Source: Streptococcus oralis
GTDB lineage: Bacteria > Bacillota > Bacilli > Lactobacillales > Streptococcaceae
Assembly: GCF_019334565.1 (NCBI RefSeq)
Contig: NZ_CP079724.1
Location: 1,385,001-1,449,000, forward strand
Direction of reading: 5' to 3'
DNA length: 64,000 nucleotides
The notes under the pieces are model-generated. The model had not been told where the DNA came from. It was given only the letters and a program-made list of their open reading frames with translations, and made no database searches. This document shows positions 17,303 through 27,046 of this stretch, piece by piece; positions within the stretch are counted from its first letter, which is position 1; every line of letters starts with the position of its first letter. The position numbers and the translations under genes are program-made.

Positions 17303-18703
17303 TTATTTGATCAATTCATAAATAGCTTCAGCATAGATTGCTGCTGCTCGGAAGAGATCGTCCAAGGCGATAAATTCATTGGCTTGGTGCATGGTATCGA
17401 TTGAGTCCGGGAACATAGCACCGTAGGCAACCCCACGTTCCAGCAAGCGACCAAAGGTTCCACCTCCGATGACTTGCTCGTGACCTTTAAGACCAGTTTG
17501 TTTTTCATAAACATTCAACAAGGTTTGCACAAGCGAATCTTCCATTGGCACATAGTGAGGGGTGTGACCGTGTTCAGAAAGGCTAACAGAAGCAACTGGC
17601 AAGTTTTCAAGGATTGACTGGATCTGCTCTGGACTGGTTCCTTTTGGATAACGGAAGTTGAGGGCAATGGTATTGTCAGCACTTGCTTCGTCAAAGCGGA
17701 AAACACCTGCATTCATAGAAAGGGCACCCATCTTTTCATCCACATGAGCCACCTTGAGATTTTCGCCCTCATGGTCATTCAAGAGAATCTTACCAGCGAT
17801 GTCGAGGTAGTCTTTGGCTGGTCCTGCAAAGTCAAACTGACTGAGAAAGAGGGCCAGGTAAGTTGCACCGTTGACACCTGAAGCAGGCATAGCACCATGA
17901 GCTGATTTACCAATGATGGTCACCTTGTATTTGCCAGCATCTTCTTGGATTTCTCCTCTCAGTTTGTGCTCTGCAACGAAGGCATCTAGCTTAGCTTGCA
18001 AATCAACTAAGTCGCCTGAAACAACTGCTGTTGCTGACTCCGGTACCATGTTTTCACGCAAGCCACCTGTAAAGCTGAGAAGACGAGCAGCACCTGCATT
18101 TTCACCACCAAAGTGGAGATATTCAGTAATGTTTCCTTTTTCACCATTGATAATTGGGAATTCAGCATCTGGAGAGAAACCGAAGTCTGGTTTGGCAAGG
18201 CCTACATGTTCAAAATAGTAGTCCATGTCTGCCCAGCCTGATTCTTCATCAGTTCCCACGATAAAGCGAACTTTCTTAGAAGTTGGAAGACCCAATTCTT
18301 TGATGATTTTCAAACCATAGTAACAAGCTGTTGTAGGGCCCTTGTCATCTGAAGCTCCACGCGCATAGAGACGACCATCCTTGATAGTTGGTGTATACGG
18401 ATCTGTGTCCCAACCGCTACCAGCTGGCACTACGTCCATGTGGGCAAAGATTCCGAGAACTTCTTCTCCTTCACCAAACTCAAAATGTCCTGCGTAGTTA
18501 TCAACATTTTTAGTTGGATAGCCATCGCGGTCTGCGATTTCAAGGAATTTTTCCAAGGCTTTTACTGGCCCAGGTCCAAATGGATGCTGAGCGTCCGCCT
18601 TGCTGTCGTCACGTTCTGAGTTGATTTCCAAAAGGCTAAACAAGTCAGCCAAGAGGTCTTCTTTACGTTTTTCTACTTCTGCTGTAAAATCAATTGCTGT
18701 CAT
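17303..18703 (-). CDS. pepV: Dipeptidase PepV (M20A)
   Basis: Cytosolic dizinc dipeptidase of broad specificity, 466 residues. Visible M20 elements: FAHMDVVPAG (His ligand and Asp, about 86-95), GASDDKGPT (bridging Asp about 117), DEESGWADM (catalytic Glu and ligand about 152), the lid domain with HGAMPASGVNG, and the final GGGTFGRLL. It lies 12 bases after the nitroreductase gene and 53 bases before the glycosylase gene in one minus-strand operon. Confidence 0.95.
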   Translation of the reverse strand: MTAIDFTAEVEKRKEDLLADLFSLLEINSERDDSKADAQHPFGPGPVKALEKFLEIADRDGYPTKNVDNYAGHFEFGEGEEVLGIFAHMDVVPAGSGWDTDPYTPTIKDGRLYARGASDDKGPTTACYYGLKIIKELGLPTSKKVRFIVGTDEESGWADMDYYFEHVGLAKPDFGFSPDAEFPIINGEKGNITEYLHFGGENAGAARLLSFTGGLRENMVPESATAVVSGDLVDLQAKLDAFVAEHKLRGEIQEDAGKYKVTIIGKSAHGAMPASGVNGATYLALFLSQFDFAGPAKDYLDIAGKILLNDHEGENLKVAHVDEKMGALSMNAGVFRFDEASADNTIALNFRYPKGTSPEQIQSILENLPVASVSLSEHGHTPHYVPMEDSLVQTLLNVYEKQTGLKGHEQVIGGGTFGRLLERGVAYGAMFPDSIDTMHQANEFIALDDLFRAAAIYAEAIYELIK

Positions 18704-18715
18704 TTTTTCTTCTTT

Positions 18716-19321
18716 CTATCTTTTCTCGATGATTTCATCTACTGGTAAGCGGTAGCTTGGTTCCAATTTCTCATCTGTATAGCCCACTGTAATCAAGAGT
18801 TCTGGGCGGAAACGGTCTTCGATGTCCAAAACTTCGTTGGCTTTTGATTTGTCAAAACCAAGGATAATATTGGAACCGATCCCTTGGTCTGTCAAAGCCA
18901 GAACCAAGTTCATGGCAACCAAACCAGCATTAAGGGCCAAGTAGTCACTAATCTGTTGCTCATTGTATCGGGCAAACTCGGCAGGCAAATTTTTCATAAA
19001 GTATTGGAGTTGCTCTTCTGAGAAATTCTTTGCACCACCGACGCGGGCAATCTTGCGAGCGCGTTTGGCTAGATCTGTATCGGTAAACAAGGCAATGGTC
19101 ACTGGCGCAGACGAAACCTGCTCAAAGTTCGAACCATAAGCCAATTTTGCCAATTCAGCATTTTTCTCACGAACCACCACAAATTTCCATGGTTGGCTAT
19201 TGTGGGTACTTGGAGCCAAAGTTGCGATTTCGATAGCTGTACGAACATCTTTTGGATCCACAGGCTTGTCAATAAAATGCTTGGTCGCATGACGTTTTTT
19301 ATTTAATTCAAGAAATTTCAT
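18716..19321 (-). CDS. Nitroreductase-family FMN protein
   Basis: FMN-dependent NAD(P)H oxidoreductase of 201 residues. N-terminal KKRHATKHFIDKPV with the FMN phosphate-binding Arg/His cluster, STHNSQPWKFVVV and the C-terminal ILITVGYTDEK-type strand are typical of the family. The natural electron acceptor cannot be read; members reduce quinones, flavins or nitro compounds. Ribosome site AAAAGGAAA. First gene of nitroreductase-pepV-UDG-rhodanese. Confidence 0.9.
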   Translation of the reverse strand: MKFLELNKKRHATKHFIDKPVDPKDVRTAIEIATLAPSTHNSQPWKFVVVREKNAELAKLAYGSNFEQVSSAPVTIALFTDTDLAKRARKIARVGGAKNFSEEQLQYFMKNLPAEFARYNEQQISDYLALNAGLVAMNLVLALTDQGIGSNIILGFDKSKANEVLDIEDRFRPELLITVGYTDEKLEPSYRLPVDEIIEKR

Positions 19322-19494
19322 AATCGATTTCCTTTTCTAATTCTACTGCTTCCATTCTACCATATTCTGAAAGAGCTTGCAGAGATTTTTCATAGAAAGA
19401 AATTGGAACACGGATGAGTAACCAAACGAAGGCCATCATTTAAGTCAGGGATTCCCTCATCCAGTTCCAACTAATTTTCAGGGGTTTAAAGAAA

Positions 19495-20349
19495 CTAGTC
19501 TATCTTATACTTTGACTTTATAGCCTCCAAAAATTTCTTCACATCCTCTACATACCCATGCTTTTCAATTAAACTAGCTAAGAGTTCTAGATTGTGCCCC
19601 CGATACTTGTCATCTCGGCGTAGTTCTTCATACATTTCGATAAAGGGAAGACCCTTGGACTTGGCCAATTCTAACTCCGCTTCGTAATCATAAGAAACTT
19701 TTCGAAATAGGATATTGACCAACTCCCCATCTTCTACTTCTATCACGGCATACTGAGCACGGTGATTTTTTAACTTTTCCCAATTAAAATAGGGCATGCC
19801 TATCGTACCTGGATTGATGATTTGTTGCCCTTGACTTCCATAACGAAGCAACTGCTTGTGGACATGACCATAGACTGCCACGTCCGTTTCCGCATCTAGC
19901 AGTTGGTCAAATTTATCTGTATCATTCCCCACCAACAAATCACCACCATAATTTTTGTCAGGTAAATTATGAGAGATAGAAAAGCGCAGCCCGTCAACTT
20001 CTTTCTTTTCCAGCAAAGGCAAGCTTCGTAGCCAGACAATCGTTTCAGGATCCATTCGCTTCATCAAAAACTGGGTCATTCGCATGCGCTGGATTTCTTG
20101 CGGATGTTCCAAACCGTATTCGCCATCCAAGGCCTCCAGGACACAATCATCCCAGTTCCCACGAACAGCCACCGTAATCGGAAGGTCTTTTAGAAGGGCG
20201 ACCAAGTCATTTGCACCTGGTCCGGGAAGAAAAATATCTCCCAGAAGCCAATATTCACTGACTCCTTGATTTTTAGCATCTGCAATCACTGCTTCTAGGG
20301 CCGTCGCATTGCCATGAATATCTGATAAAATTGCGATTTTATGGTTCAT
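19495..20349 (-). CDS. Calcineurin-like metallophosphoesterase
   Basis: Cytosolic dimetal phosphoesterase of 284 residues. The metal motifs are complete: [10 protein letters not shown] (Asp, His), LLGDIFLPG (Asp), RGNWDD (Asn, family GNHD variant), HNLPDK (His) and [12 protein letters not shown] (GHxH). It overlaps the uvrC stop by 11 bases and has its own GGAGAAC ribosome site, so it is coexpressed with uvrC. A paralog of near-equal length is encoded at 36360-37211. Substrate unknown. Confidence 0.9.
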   Translation of the reverse strand: MNHKIAILSDIHGNATALEAVIADAKNQGVSEYWLLGDIFLPGPGANDLVALLKDLPITVAVRGNWDDCVLEALDGEYGLEHPQEIQRMRMTQFLMKRMDPETIVWLRSLPLLEKKEVDGLRFSISHNLPDKNYGGDLLVGNDTDKFDQLLDAETDVAVYGHVHKQLLRYGSQGQQIINPGTIGMPYFNWEKLKNHRAQYAVIEVEDGELVNILFRKVSYDYEAELELAKSKGLPFIEMYEELRRDDKYRGHNLELLASLIEKHGYVEDVKKFLEAIKSKYKID

Positions 20350-22186
20350 GATGTTCTCCTTCTGTTTGATAATCTACTCTTTCTTCCGCAACTTGAGCCA
20401 GTTTCACTGCTTCCTGCGGGGTCAACTTTCTTTGCACAGCTTCTGCGACTGCTCTTGGTACTCCAACTTCGACAATCTCATCCACACTGGCTTCCTTGAT
20501 TTTAGTCAAAGACTTGAAATGCTTCATGAGATTTTGCTTGCGTTTAGGTCCCAGACCATCAATCCCATCCAGTTGTGAAGAAAAAGAATTTTTCGAGCGC
20601 AGTTGACGGTGGAAGGTGATGGCAAAACGGTGCACCTCATCCTGGATGCGTTGGAGGAGAAAGAATTCTTGAGAATTGCGAGACAACTCCACCACTTCCA
20701 GCGGATCTCCAAAGAGCAATTCATGGGTTTGGTGCTTGTCATTCTTTTGCAGCCCAGCAATGGGAATATCCAAGCCCAGCTCCTCTTGGATGACCTGCTT
20801 AGCAATATTGACTTGCCCTTGTCCCCCATCAATCACAATCAAATCTGGTGGGGTCAAACCGTCTCGTTGTACTCGACCATAACGTCTGCGAATGACTTCT
20901 CGCATACTCGCATAATCGTCTGGACCCACAACCGTTTTTATCTTGTACTTACGGTAATCCTTCTTACTCGGTTTACCGTTGACAAAGACCACCATAGCCG
21001 AAACAGGGCTAGTTCCCATGATATTGGAGTTGTCGAAGGACTCAATGCGAACCGGAGTTGGTATTTGAAGCAAGTGTCCTAGATTTTCAATAGCTCCTTG
21101 GGTCTTTTCGACAGATTTTTCTAGCAGATTGAACTTCTGCTCCAGACTGACACGGGCATTTTTGATGGCTAGATTGACCAGCTGTTTTTTCTCTCCACGC
21201 TGGGGTTTGAGAATCTTGGTATCCACCAAGGCCTTGACTGCTTCTTCGTCAATATCCTGTGGAATCAATACTTCATTGGGAACCAGGTGAGATTTTTCTT
21301 GATAAAATTGTCCCACATAGGTTAGAAAGTCCTCGTCCGGATCATTGTAGTAAGGGAAGAGGTTGACGTCGCGCTCGATGAGCTTGCCTTGACGAACAAA
21401 GAAAACCTGTACACACATCCAGCCCTTGTCCACATAGTAGCCAAAGACATCACGGTTTTGGAGGTCCTTGGCCATGACCCGTTGCTTGGTTCGAAGCGTT
21501 CCAATGGCCTGAATCAAATCACGGTATTCCGCCGCCCGTTCAAACTCCATACTTTGGGCTGCCACTGCCATTTTACCCTTGAGATCATCGATGATTTTGT
21601 CATCCTGTCCTTTTAGGAAATCAGAAACCTCCTGAGCCATGGACTTGAAGTAGGCCTCATCTTTTTTACAGATGGTGTGGGCCATACATTGACCGATATG
21701 GTAATAGAAACAGACCTTAGACGGCGGATTAGTACACTTACGAAAAGGGAAAATCCGATCCAGTAGCCGCTTGATTTCATTGGCCGCCCCCACATCTGGA
21801 TAAGGACCAAAATAAAGCCCTCCATCCTTTTTGACCTGACGAGTAATAATAAGCCGCGGATAGCGCTCATTGGTGATTTTGATAAAGGGATAGGACTTAT
21901 CATCCTTGAGCATGATATTGTACTTGGGCTTATTTTCCTTGATAAGGTTGATTTCCAGAAGGAGGGCCTCAATATTAGACTCGGTAACGATAAATTCAAA
22001 ATCTACAATTTCAGATACCAGAGCTTCTGTCTTGGTATCGTGACTGCCACGAAAGTAGGACCGCACGCGATTGCGCAGATTTTTTGCCTTTCCTACATAG
22101 ATAATAGTGCCGTTTTTATCTTTGTGAATGTAACAACCGGGGCTGGTCGGCAAGAGCTCCAGTTTTGATTTGATCAAGTTATTCAT
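20339..22186 (-). CDS. uvrC: UvrABC excinuclease subunit UvrC
   Basis: Makes both incisions beside DNA lesions in nucleotide excision repair. The 615-residue protein has a GIY-YIG nuclease domain (about 10-95, [24 protein letters not shown]), a UvrB-interacting UVR segment (about 195-235), the RNase H-like second nuclease domain ([16 protein letters not shown] about 390-480) and two HhH motifs near the end ([19 protein letters not shown]). The ATG at 22186 lies only 6 bases after a TATAAT box, and the longer frame to 22225 would begin inside the previous terminator, so a leaderless or very short-leader start is favoured. Confidence 0.95.
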   Translation of the reverse strand: MNNLIKSKLELLPTSPGCYIHKDKNGTIIYVGKAKNLRNRVRSYFRGSHDTKTEALVSEIVDFEFIVTESNIEALLLEINLIKENKPKYNIMLKDDKSYPFIKITNERYPRLIITRQVKKDGGLYFGPYPDVGAANEIKRLLDRIFPFRKCTNPPSKVCFYYHIGQCMAHTICKKDEAYFKSMAQEVSDFLKGQDDKIIDDLKGKMAVAAQSMEFERAAEYRDLIQAIGTLRTKQRVMAKDLQNRDVFGYYVDKGWMCVQVFFVRQGKLIERDVNLFPYYNDPDEDFLTYVGQFYQEKSHLVPNEVLIPQDIDEEAVKALVDTKILKPQRGEKKQLVNLAIKNARVSLEQKFNLLEKSVEKTQGAIENLGHLLQIPTPVRIESFDNSNIMGTSPVSAMVVFVNGKPSKKDYRKYKIKTVVGPDDYASMREVIRRRYGRVQRDGLTPPDLIVIDGGQGQVNIAKQVIQEELGLDIPIAGLQKNDKHQTHELLFGDPLEVVELSRNSQEFFLLQRIQDEVHRFAITFHRQLRSKNSFSSQLDGIDGLGPKRKQNLMKHFKSLTKIKEASVDEIVEVGVPRAVAEAVQRKLTPQEAVKLAQVAEERVDYQTEGEHHEP

Positions 22187-22192
22187 AGTTCC

Positions 22193-22198
22193 ATTATA
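22193..22198 (-). promoter_or_regulatory. uvrC -10 element, 6 bases before the ATG
   Basis: Minus-strand TGcTATAATGGAACTATG: an extended -10 box so close to the start codon that the expected transcript start is the A of the ATG. No good -35 is visible. Confidence 0.55.
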
Positions 22199-22221
22199 GC
22201 AAAAAGGCCGTAACAGGACGA

Positions 22222-22253
22222 ACAAAAAGCCCCACCAACCGCTTGATGGAGGA
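22222..22253 (-). terminator. Terminator of the matrixin gene
   Basis: Minus-strand stem CCTCCATCAA / TTGGTGGGG with GCGG loop, then CTTTTTG, between the protease stop (22287) and uvrC. Confidence 0.8.
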
Positions 22254-22286
22254 ACTTTGATTTCTTTTCGGATTTCACGACTTCAT

Positions 22287-22988
22287 CTAGTCGCTACTGG
22301 TATAGAGTTCTTGAACAGCCTTCACATCCTGGGGCTGAATCCCATAGTAGGAACCTGCCGGCTGCATAACAGAAGTCTCGTTGGTATGATCCAATCCGAT
22401 GGCATGCCCCAGCTCATGCTCCGCCGTGTGCACAATCCGTTCATAAGAATAACCATAGTTTGGATTGGATAGATAATAGTGATTCAGGCGAACCGTTACA
22501 GATATAAATTGTTTGGTTAACAAATTGGTTTGACTCTCGGCTTGACCAGCTACAGCGGTCGATCCATCATTCATCTCACTTGCCACAATATCTGCCTGGC
22601 TAGGATCCGCAACCACCTCAAAGGTAAAGGCTCCCGTTTGATTCCAGTTTTTTATAGCTTCTGCATAGGCACCTTGGAAGGTTTCATCCATTTGAGGCTC
22701 AATATAGATGCGAGCTGAGGCCTGAGCCCACTTGCCTTCTGCATGTTGGTGACTGTCTGTCTGAGACAAGACTTCCAGCGTTCCCGTCTCCTTCCATTGA
22801 TTCCAGCCACCTTGACCAATCTTACTCATTTTTTCAACCTGATTGACCGCAGAATGAAAATCACCAGACAGATACCAAACCACTCCAAAAGCAAGGAGAA
22901 GGATGATAACCAAGGTCCAGACCAGACGCCAGAAGAAACGCCAAATTCCCAAAAGAAATCGGAAGAATAATCGAATAATCCAGAACAT
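22287..22988 (-). CDS. Membrane-anchored matrixin-like zinc metalloprotease
   Basis: Surface protein of 233 residues with an N-terminal hydrophobic anchor (about 5-45, Trp/Phe rich, with no clear cleavage site) and an extracellular metzincin domain. The zinc motif HTAEHELGHAIGLDH (about 190-204) is the full HExxHxxGxxH, followed by the Met-turn VMQPAGSYYG. This matches the M10/M57 matrixin group seen in streptococci and lactobacilli. No propeptide or peptidoglycan-binding domain is apparent. Ribosome site AGGTGGGG. Substrate unknown. Confidence 0.88.
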   Translation of the reverse strand: MFWIIRLFFRFLLGIWRFFWRLVWTLVIILLLAFGVVWYLSGDFHSAVNQVEKMSKIGQGGWNQWKETGTLEVLSQTDSHQHAEGKWAQASARIYIEPQMDETFQGAYAEAIKNWNQTGAFTFEVVADPSQADIVASEMNDGSTAVAGQAESQTNLLTKQFISVTVRLNHYYLSNPNYGYSYERIVHTAEHELGHAIGLDHTNETSVMQPAGSYYGIQPQDVKAVQELYTSSD

Positions 22989-23092
22989 GACGCCCCACCT
23001 TTCATAAAAATAAGAACCTATCTTGAAATCACATTCTCCTTGATCAAGATAGATTCTCTATTTTACTGAAGAAAGCTGAAAGAAACCTAAAA

Positions 23093-23872
23093 CTAAGATA
23101 AACGTTCTTCCAAAACAAAGTCAATTGGTAGAGTAGCCAAAAAACGCTCCAATTGTTTTTCCCAGTAGTACCACTCGTGCTTACCTGGACTGTGACTATA
23201 GGTCACCTCAAAACCAAGTTTTTTGAGGTTTTTCACTGCGAGATTATTGGCAGAGTAGAGATAGTCTTGCTCTCCACACCAAGCCCATAGTTTGGTCTTT
23301 TTATCGGATTTTGCAGCCATGCTTTCAAGCGAATGAGGACTAGCTGTCCAGTCTTTAATCTCTCCAAAAACTCCTCGCCAGTAGGCAAGCGATCCCAGAT
23401 CCTGACTTTCAGGAGAAAATTCGTGAAAACTGAGCGCACCAGAAAAACTAGCCGCATGAGAAAAACGATTCGTCGATAGAGCGAGTTTGAAGGAACCATA
23501 ACCTCCCATGGAGAGGCCTGCTATAAAGGTCTTTTCTCGCTTGCTGGTCATATTGGGGAAGAAACGTTTCATTACCTGGGGGAGTTCTTCTGCTAGAGCT
23601 GTATAGTAGTTATAGCCATACTGAGTATCTGTGTACCAGCCATTATTTGTATTGGGCATGATAACAATGAGATTGGTTCCACGCAACAAGCGTTCGACAT
23701 TGGTACGTTTGAGCCAGCTATTTTGATTTCCTGACATTCCGTGCAAAAGATAAAGGGCAGGAATATCTGTGCAATCTGGTTCAGTCACCCGACTGGCATC
23801 TGGATAGAGTACGGTAACGCCCCACTCCATATCCAAAACTTCTGAGTAATACTCAATATTCATAACTGCCAT
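23093..23872 (-). CDS. estA: Tributyrin esterase EstA-like serine hydrolase
   Basis: Alpha/beta hydrolase of 259 residues that cleaves short-chain acyl esters; the pneumococcal EstA deacetylates sugars such as sialic acid derivatives. Nucleophile Ser in GLSMGGYGS (about 119), oxyanion region [12 protein letters not shown] (about 43-54), late His in [10 protein letters not shown] (about 230). No signal peptide. Ribosome site AAAAGGAGA; the second Met three codons in is an alternative start. It is the only gene between the RNase J2 and matrixin genes. Confidence 0.9.
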   Translation of the reverse strand: MAVMNIEYYSEVLDMEWGVTVLYPDASRVTEPDCTDIPALYLLHGMSGNQNSWLKRTNVERLLRGTNLIVIMPNTNNGWYTDTQYGYNYYTALAEELPQVMKRFFPNMTSKREKTFIAGLSMGGYGSFKLALSTNRFSHAASFSGALSFHEFSPESQDLGSLAYWRGVFGEIKDWTASPHSLESMAAKSDKKTKLWAWCGEQDYLYSANNLAVKNLKKLGFEVTYSHSPGKHEWYYWEKQLERFLATLPIDFVLEERLS

Positions 23873-23940
23873 GGTTGTCTCCTTTTACTATTCTATAAGA
23901 AAAAGCCGAATTTCGACTTTTTCTGTAGGTATTCTGCTTA

Positions 23941-25602
23941 TTATTTTGCTTCCATCACGACTGGCAAGATTGCTGGACGACGCTTGGTTTGATCAAAGAG
24001 GTACTTGGTCAGATTGTCACGAACCTTGCCTTTGAGATCTGCCCAGTCAAAGTCATCACCTTGAAGATAATCTTCTACCGTTTGGTTAATCAATTCTGAA
24101 CTTTCACGGAGAATATCGCGGCTCTTCTTGAGGTAAACAAACCCACGCGTATGAACACGGGCCTTGGCCACAATTTTTTTCTCACGACGGTTGACAGTGA
24201 TTGCCACGATAAAGATTCCATCTTCTGACAAGACCTTACGGTCACGAAGGACGACATTTCCAACATCCCCGATGGCATTTCCGTCAATCAAGACATCCCC
24301 TGCAGAAACTGCTCCAGCTGGAACAAAATCTCCATGTTCATAAGACATGGTCGTTCCCTTTTTAGGGATGAAAATGCGTTCCGGCAACATCCCAACTGCC
24401 ATGGCAGCCTTGGCATGCGCATCTAACTCACGGTACTCCCCTTGGATAGGGAAGAGGTAGTTTGGCTGCAGAAGATTGATCATCAACTGCAAATCACGCG
24501 CATTCCCATGTCCGGATACTCGCAAGCTTTGGGTAATGAGTTTCACCACACCACCAGCTTGGTAGATCATGTTTTCCACACGCGCCATGACGGCTTCTTT
24601 GGCGATAGATGGAGTCGTTACGATATAAACTAAGTCTCCATCTTTGATTTCCACATAGCGGTGGCGACCAATGGACATCTTACGAAGTCCATTGATAGGT
24701 TCACCCATACGGCCCGTCTCAAGGATAATCAACTCATGGTCTTCAAAACGAGACATTTCTTTGGGTTTAATCAAGAGACTTTCGTTGGCTAGAGATAATT
24801 TTTTGAGACGAATCGCAGTGCGGACGATATTTTCAATATCAAATCCAGTCAAAACAACTCTGCGACCTGTATCTGCTGCAGCATCAAAAACCTGCTGGAT
24901 ACGAGAAAGGTTGCTGGCAACCGCTGCAACGATGATACGGCCGTCCCAGTCAGCGATGGTTTGGGTAATTTCATCCCCAACTTCACTCTCGCTCGCTACC
25001 TGGATATTGCTATCTGCATTGGCGGAATCACTGAGGAGGGCCAAGACACCGTCACGGCCGATTTCGGCTAAACGCGCAAAATCCGTCGCATAGGATTCAC
25101 TGGCTGTCTGGTCAAACTTGAAGTCACCTGTATAAACGATGCTACCTTCAGTTGTTTTCAAGACAACTCCCAAACTTTCTGGGATAGAGTGAGTTGTACG
25201 GAAGAAGGAAACAACAGTCCCTCCAAAGTCAATCTCCGTATCTTCATCAATCACATGGAAGTCATTGAATTTCTTAACCGTATCGTTTCCTTTGACAAAG
25301 AGTTTGGCCAACTCAATGGTCAACTCAGAACCAAACACAGGCACCTTAGCCTCTGCCAAAAGATAAGGCAGGGCACCAATGGCATCCGCATGTCCGTGGG
25401 TCAAGAAGACACCAGCGATACGATCGCTGTTTTCAAAAAGGTAGTCCATATTTGGAATGACGACATCTACCCCTAGTTGTTCATTTTCAGGGTATTTAAG
25501 CCCTGCATCCAAAACAAAAATAGAACCATCGATTTCAGCGATGTACATATTTTTCCCATTTTCTCGTACACCACCTAGTGTTGTTAAACTAATATTACTC
25601 AT
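23941..25602 (-). CDS. rnjB: Ribonuclease J2
   Basis: Beta-CASP metallo-beta-lactamase ribonuclease of 553 residues acting in mRNA decay with RNase J1. The MBL motif 2 reads LTHGHADAIGALPYLL: the first two histidines and Asp remain, but the HxHxDH pattern of RNase J1 is broken at Asp-His (DA in place of DH), as expected for the less active J2. Motif 3 HSIPES and motif GDFKFD are present, beta-CASP about 200-350, and C-terminal domain after about 450. Ribosome site GGAGGAA. Promoter at 25696-25723. Confidence 0.92.
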   Translation of the reverse strand: MSNISLTTLGGVRENGKNMYIAEIDGSIFVLDAGLKYPENEQLGVDVVIPNMDYLFENSDRIAGVFLTHGHADAIGALPYLLAEAKVPVFGSELTIELAKLFVKGNDTVKKFNDFHVIDEDTEIDFGGTVVSFFRTTHSIPESLGVVLKTTEGSIVYTGDFKFDQTASESYATDFARLAEIGRDGVLALLSDSANADSNIQVASESEVGDEITQTIADWDGRIIVAAVASNLSRIQQVFDAAADTGRRVVLTGFDIENIVRTAIRLKKLSLANESLLIKPKEMSRFEDHELIILETGRMGEPINGLRKMSIGRHRYVEIKDGDLVYIVTTPSIAKEAVMARVENMIYQAGGVVKLITQSLRVSGHGNARDLQLMINLLQPNYLFPIQGEYRELDAHAKAAMAVGMLPERIFIPKKGTTMSYEHGDFVPAGAVSAGDVLIDGNAIGDVGNVVLRDRKVLSEDGIFIVAITVNRREKKIVAKARVHTRGFVYLKKSRDILRESSELINQTVEDYLQGDDFDWADLKGKVRDNLTKYLFDQTKRRPAILPVVMEAK

Positions 25603-25695
25603 TTTTCCTCCGAAACTTCATTTATCTTGATTATAGGGTGAATTTACCCTTTTATTCTAAAAGTTCTAAAACTTTCAGCCGAATCTTTTCCTACC

Positions 25696-25723
25696 ATTAT
25701 ACCATTTTTTTGATTATTTTCAA
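25696..25723 (-). promoter_or_regulatory. rnjB promoter
   Basis: Minus-strand TTGAAA (25718-25723), 16-base spacer, TATAAT (25696-25701). The leader is about 85 bases. Confidence 0.7.
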
Positions 25724-25739
25724 AACGAAGATCGGTTTT

Positions 25740-26070
25740 TAACTAGAGATTAGTCACTACTGTGAATCGAATTCTTTTACTTTGACTTCTCTTTTGGAGG
25801 CTTCATCGAAGATATTAGAACGATTGTACCATCAAAAATATGGATTTTCTGAATCAATTTAATTTCAGATACCTTTCTCGAACTCTAAATTTCTCTTTTC
25901 GTTCAAAACAAGTTAAATTCTTGCCCTTTACCTCTCGACTTGAGAACTATTTTCTACAAAGACATGGTTTATCTACATCCAAAAGCGAGAATTTCCTGTT
26001 CGCTTCAAAATCTAAAAAATTTTCAGCAATTAGCCACTAAGATAGAGGATAACGTTAGGAAATTTTTTCA
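25740..26070. other. Long intergenic stretch between rnjB and the CHAP gene
   Basis: No gene is supported. A 66-codon plus-strand frame at 25840-26040 has no ribosome site and a Phe/Ser/Lys composition typical of chance reading of AT-rich DNA. On the minus strand, about 25755-25828 reads as a short peptide-like stretch (IFDEASKREVKVKEF) closed by stops on both sides, possibly a decayed gene end. Confidence 0.4.
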
Positions 26071-26076
26071 AAAAGA

Positions 26077-26107
26077 AAAAAGACTTAGAAATTCTAAATC
26101 TTTTTAT
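26077..26107 (-). terminator. Terminator of the LysM-CHAP gene
   Basis: Minus-strand stem AAAGATTTAGAA / TTCTAAGTCTTT followed by TTTTCTTTTT. Confidence 0.75.
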
Positions 26108-26112
26108 CATCT

Positions 26113-26760
26113 TTAGTTTGGATAGATATAAGTGACGTTACCTAAAAATTCATGAGGATTAAAGAAGCCACGGTAATTTGCAATCTGCTTTTGACGTCTG
26201 TAGTTTGCTTCCAATACCTGGATAGAGTTTTCACTTTGAACATCTGTTACATAAGCAACGTGTCCATATTCACCACCGTCCCAAACGGCGATTGCTCCTA
26301 CTACTGGAACACTTCCTGTCTTATAGCCTTGAGCTCTCGCGTAGATTGCCCACGTGTTGGCATTTCCCCACCAGTTGCTAGCCCAAGGCGCCAATTCTTT
26401 CACACCCCATGTACACTGACCAACAGGATAAGAGTTTCCATAGTTTGTCGGAGTCTTTTCAACAACATCTTCTGTATCTGATACCACATTCGCAGTGCTA
26501 GCTGGAGCACTGTAGGTAGAGCTAGGCTGAGCGGAACCACTCACTTCCAATACATCGCCTGGGTGGATAGTGTCAAAGATGGTTTTTCCATTCAAAGCTG
26601 CCAACTCATGCGGATCCATTCCGTTTGCAGTTGCAATGGCATAAAATGAATCACCATCTTGGACAACGTAAGAGTTGGCATGAACAGTTTGAGCCCCAAC
26701 TGTAGCTAAAATAGCGGTAGAAGTCAAACCAAGAGTCAGTTTCGTAACTGCTTTTTTCAT
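26113..26760 (-). CDS. Secreted LysM-CHAP peptidoglycan hydrolase
   Basis: Secreted wall protein of 215 residues: signal peptide with AXA-type end (TVGAQTVHA, about 15-30), one LysM repeat (YVVQDGDSFYAIATANGMDPHELAALNG, about 32-75, with IHPGDVLEV), a Ser/Pro linker and a CHAP amidase/endopeptidase domain with catalytic Cys in YPVGQCTWGVKE (about 112) and His in YGHVAYVTDV (about 168). The frame begins 13 codons earlier; the ATG at 26760 follows AAGGGGAA and starts the signal peptide. Similar proteins in streptococci act in daughter-cell separation and are often controlled by WalR. Confidence 0.9.
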   Translation of the reverse strand: MKKAVTKLTLGLTSTAILATVGAQTVHANSYVVQDGDSFYAIATANGMDPHELAALNGKTIFDTIHPGDVLEVSGSAQPSSTYSAPASTANVVSDTEDVVEKTPTNYGNSYPVGQCTWGVKELAPWASNWWGNANTWAIYARAQGYKTGSVPVVGAIAVWDGGEYGHVAYVTDVQSENSIQVLEANYRRQKQIANYRGFFNPHEFLGNVTYIYPN

Positions 26761-27002
26761 AACTAGATTCCCCTTATATTTTCTTGATAAGAAAATCATA
26801 CTTGATTTACATGTCAGTTCGTTTAGAGTTATATTTTAGTCATGTTACAAAAATTTATACTTTTACTACATAAGGTTTAAAAGCAGACATCGTATAAAGT
26901 GATAGAAGCTAATAAAAAATGAATCGTTTTCCCCAATCTTTACATCAGTAAACCACTCAAAAGACCGTCTTCTCAACCACTTCCACACCAAGCATTTATC
27001 CG

Positions 27003-27035
27003 TCAAAAAGAGACCGAGATAGGTCATCTCAGTTC
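27003..27035 (-). terminator. recJ terminator
   Basis: Minus-strand stem ACTGAGAT / ATCTCGGT with GACCT loop, followed by CTCTTTTTGA. Confidence 0.75.
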
Positions 27036-27046
27036 CTTTCTATCTA

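Noticed and set aside
20603..21082. 159-codon plus-strand frame
   Set aside because: Lies wholly within uvrC on the other strand, without a ribosome site.
25840..26040. 66-codon plus-strand open frame
   Set aside because: No ribosome site, Phe/Ser/Lys-rich chance composition, no family resemblance.
26761..27002. WalR box before the LysM-CHAP gene
   Set aside because: Only half-sites (TGTAAC, TGTAAA) without a second properly spaced half were seen.
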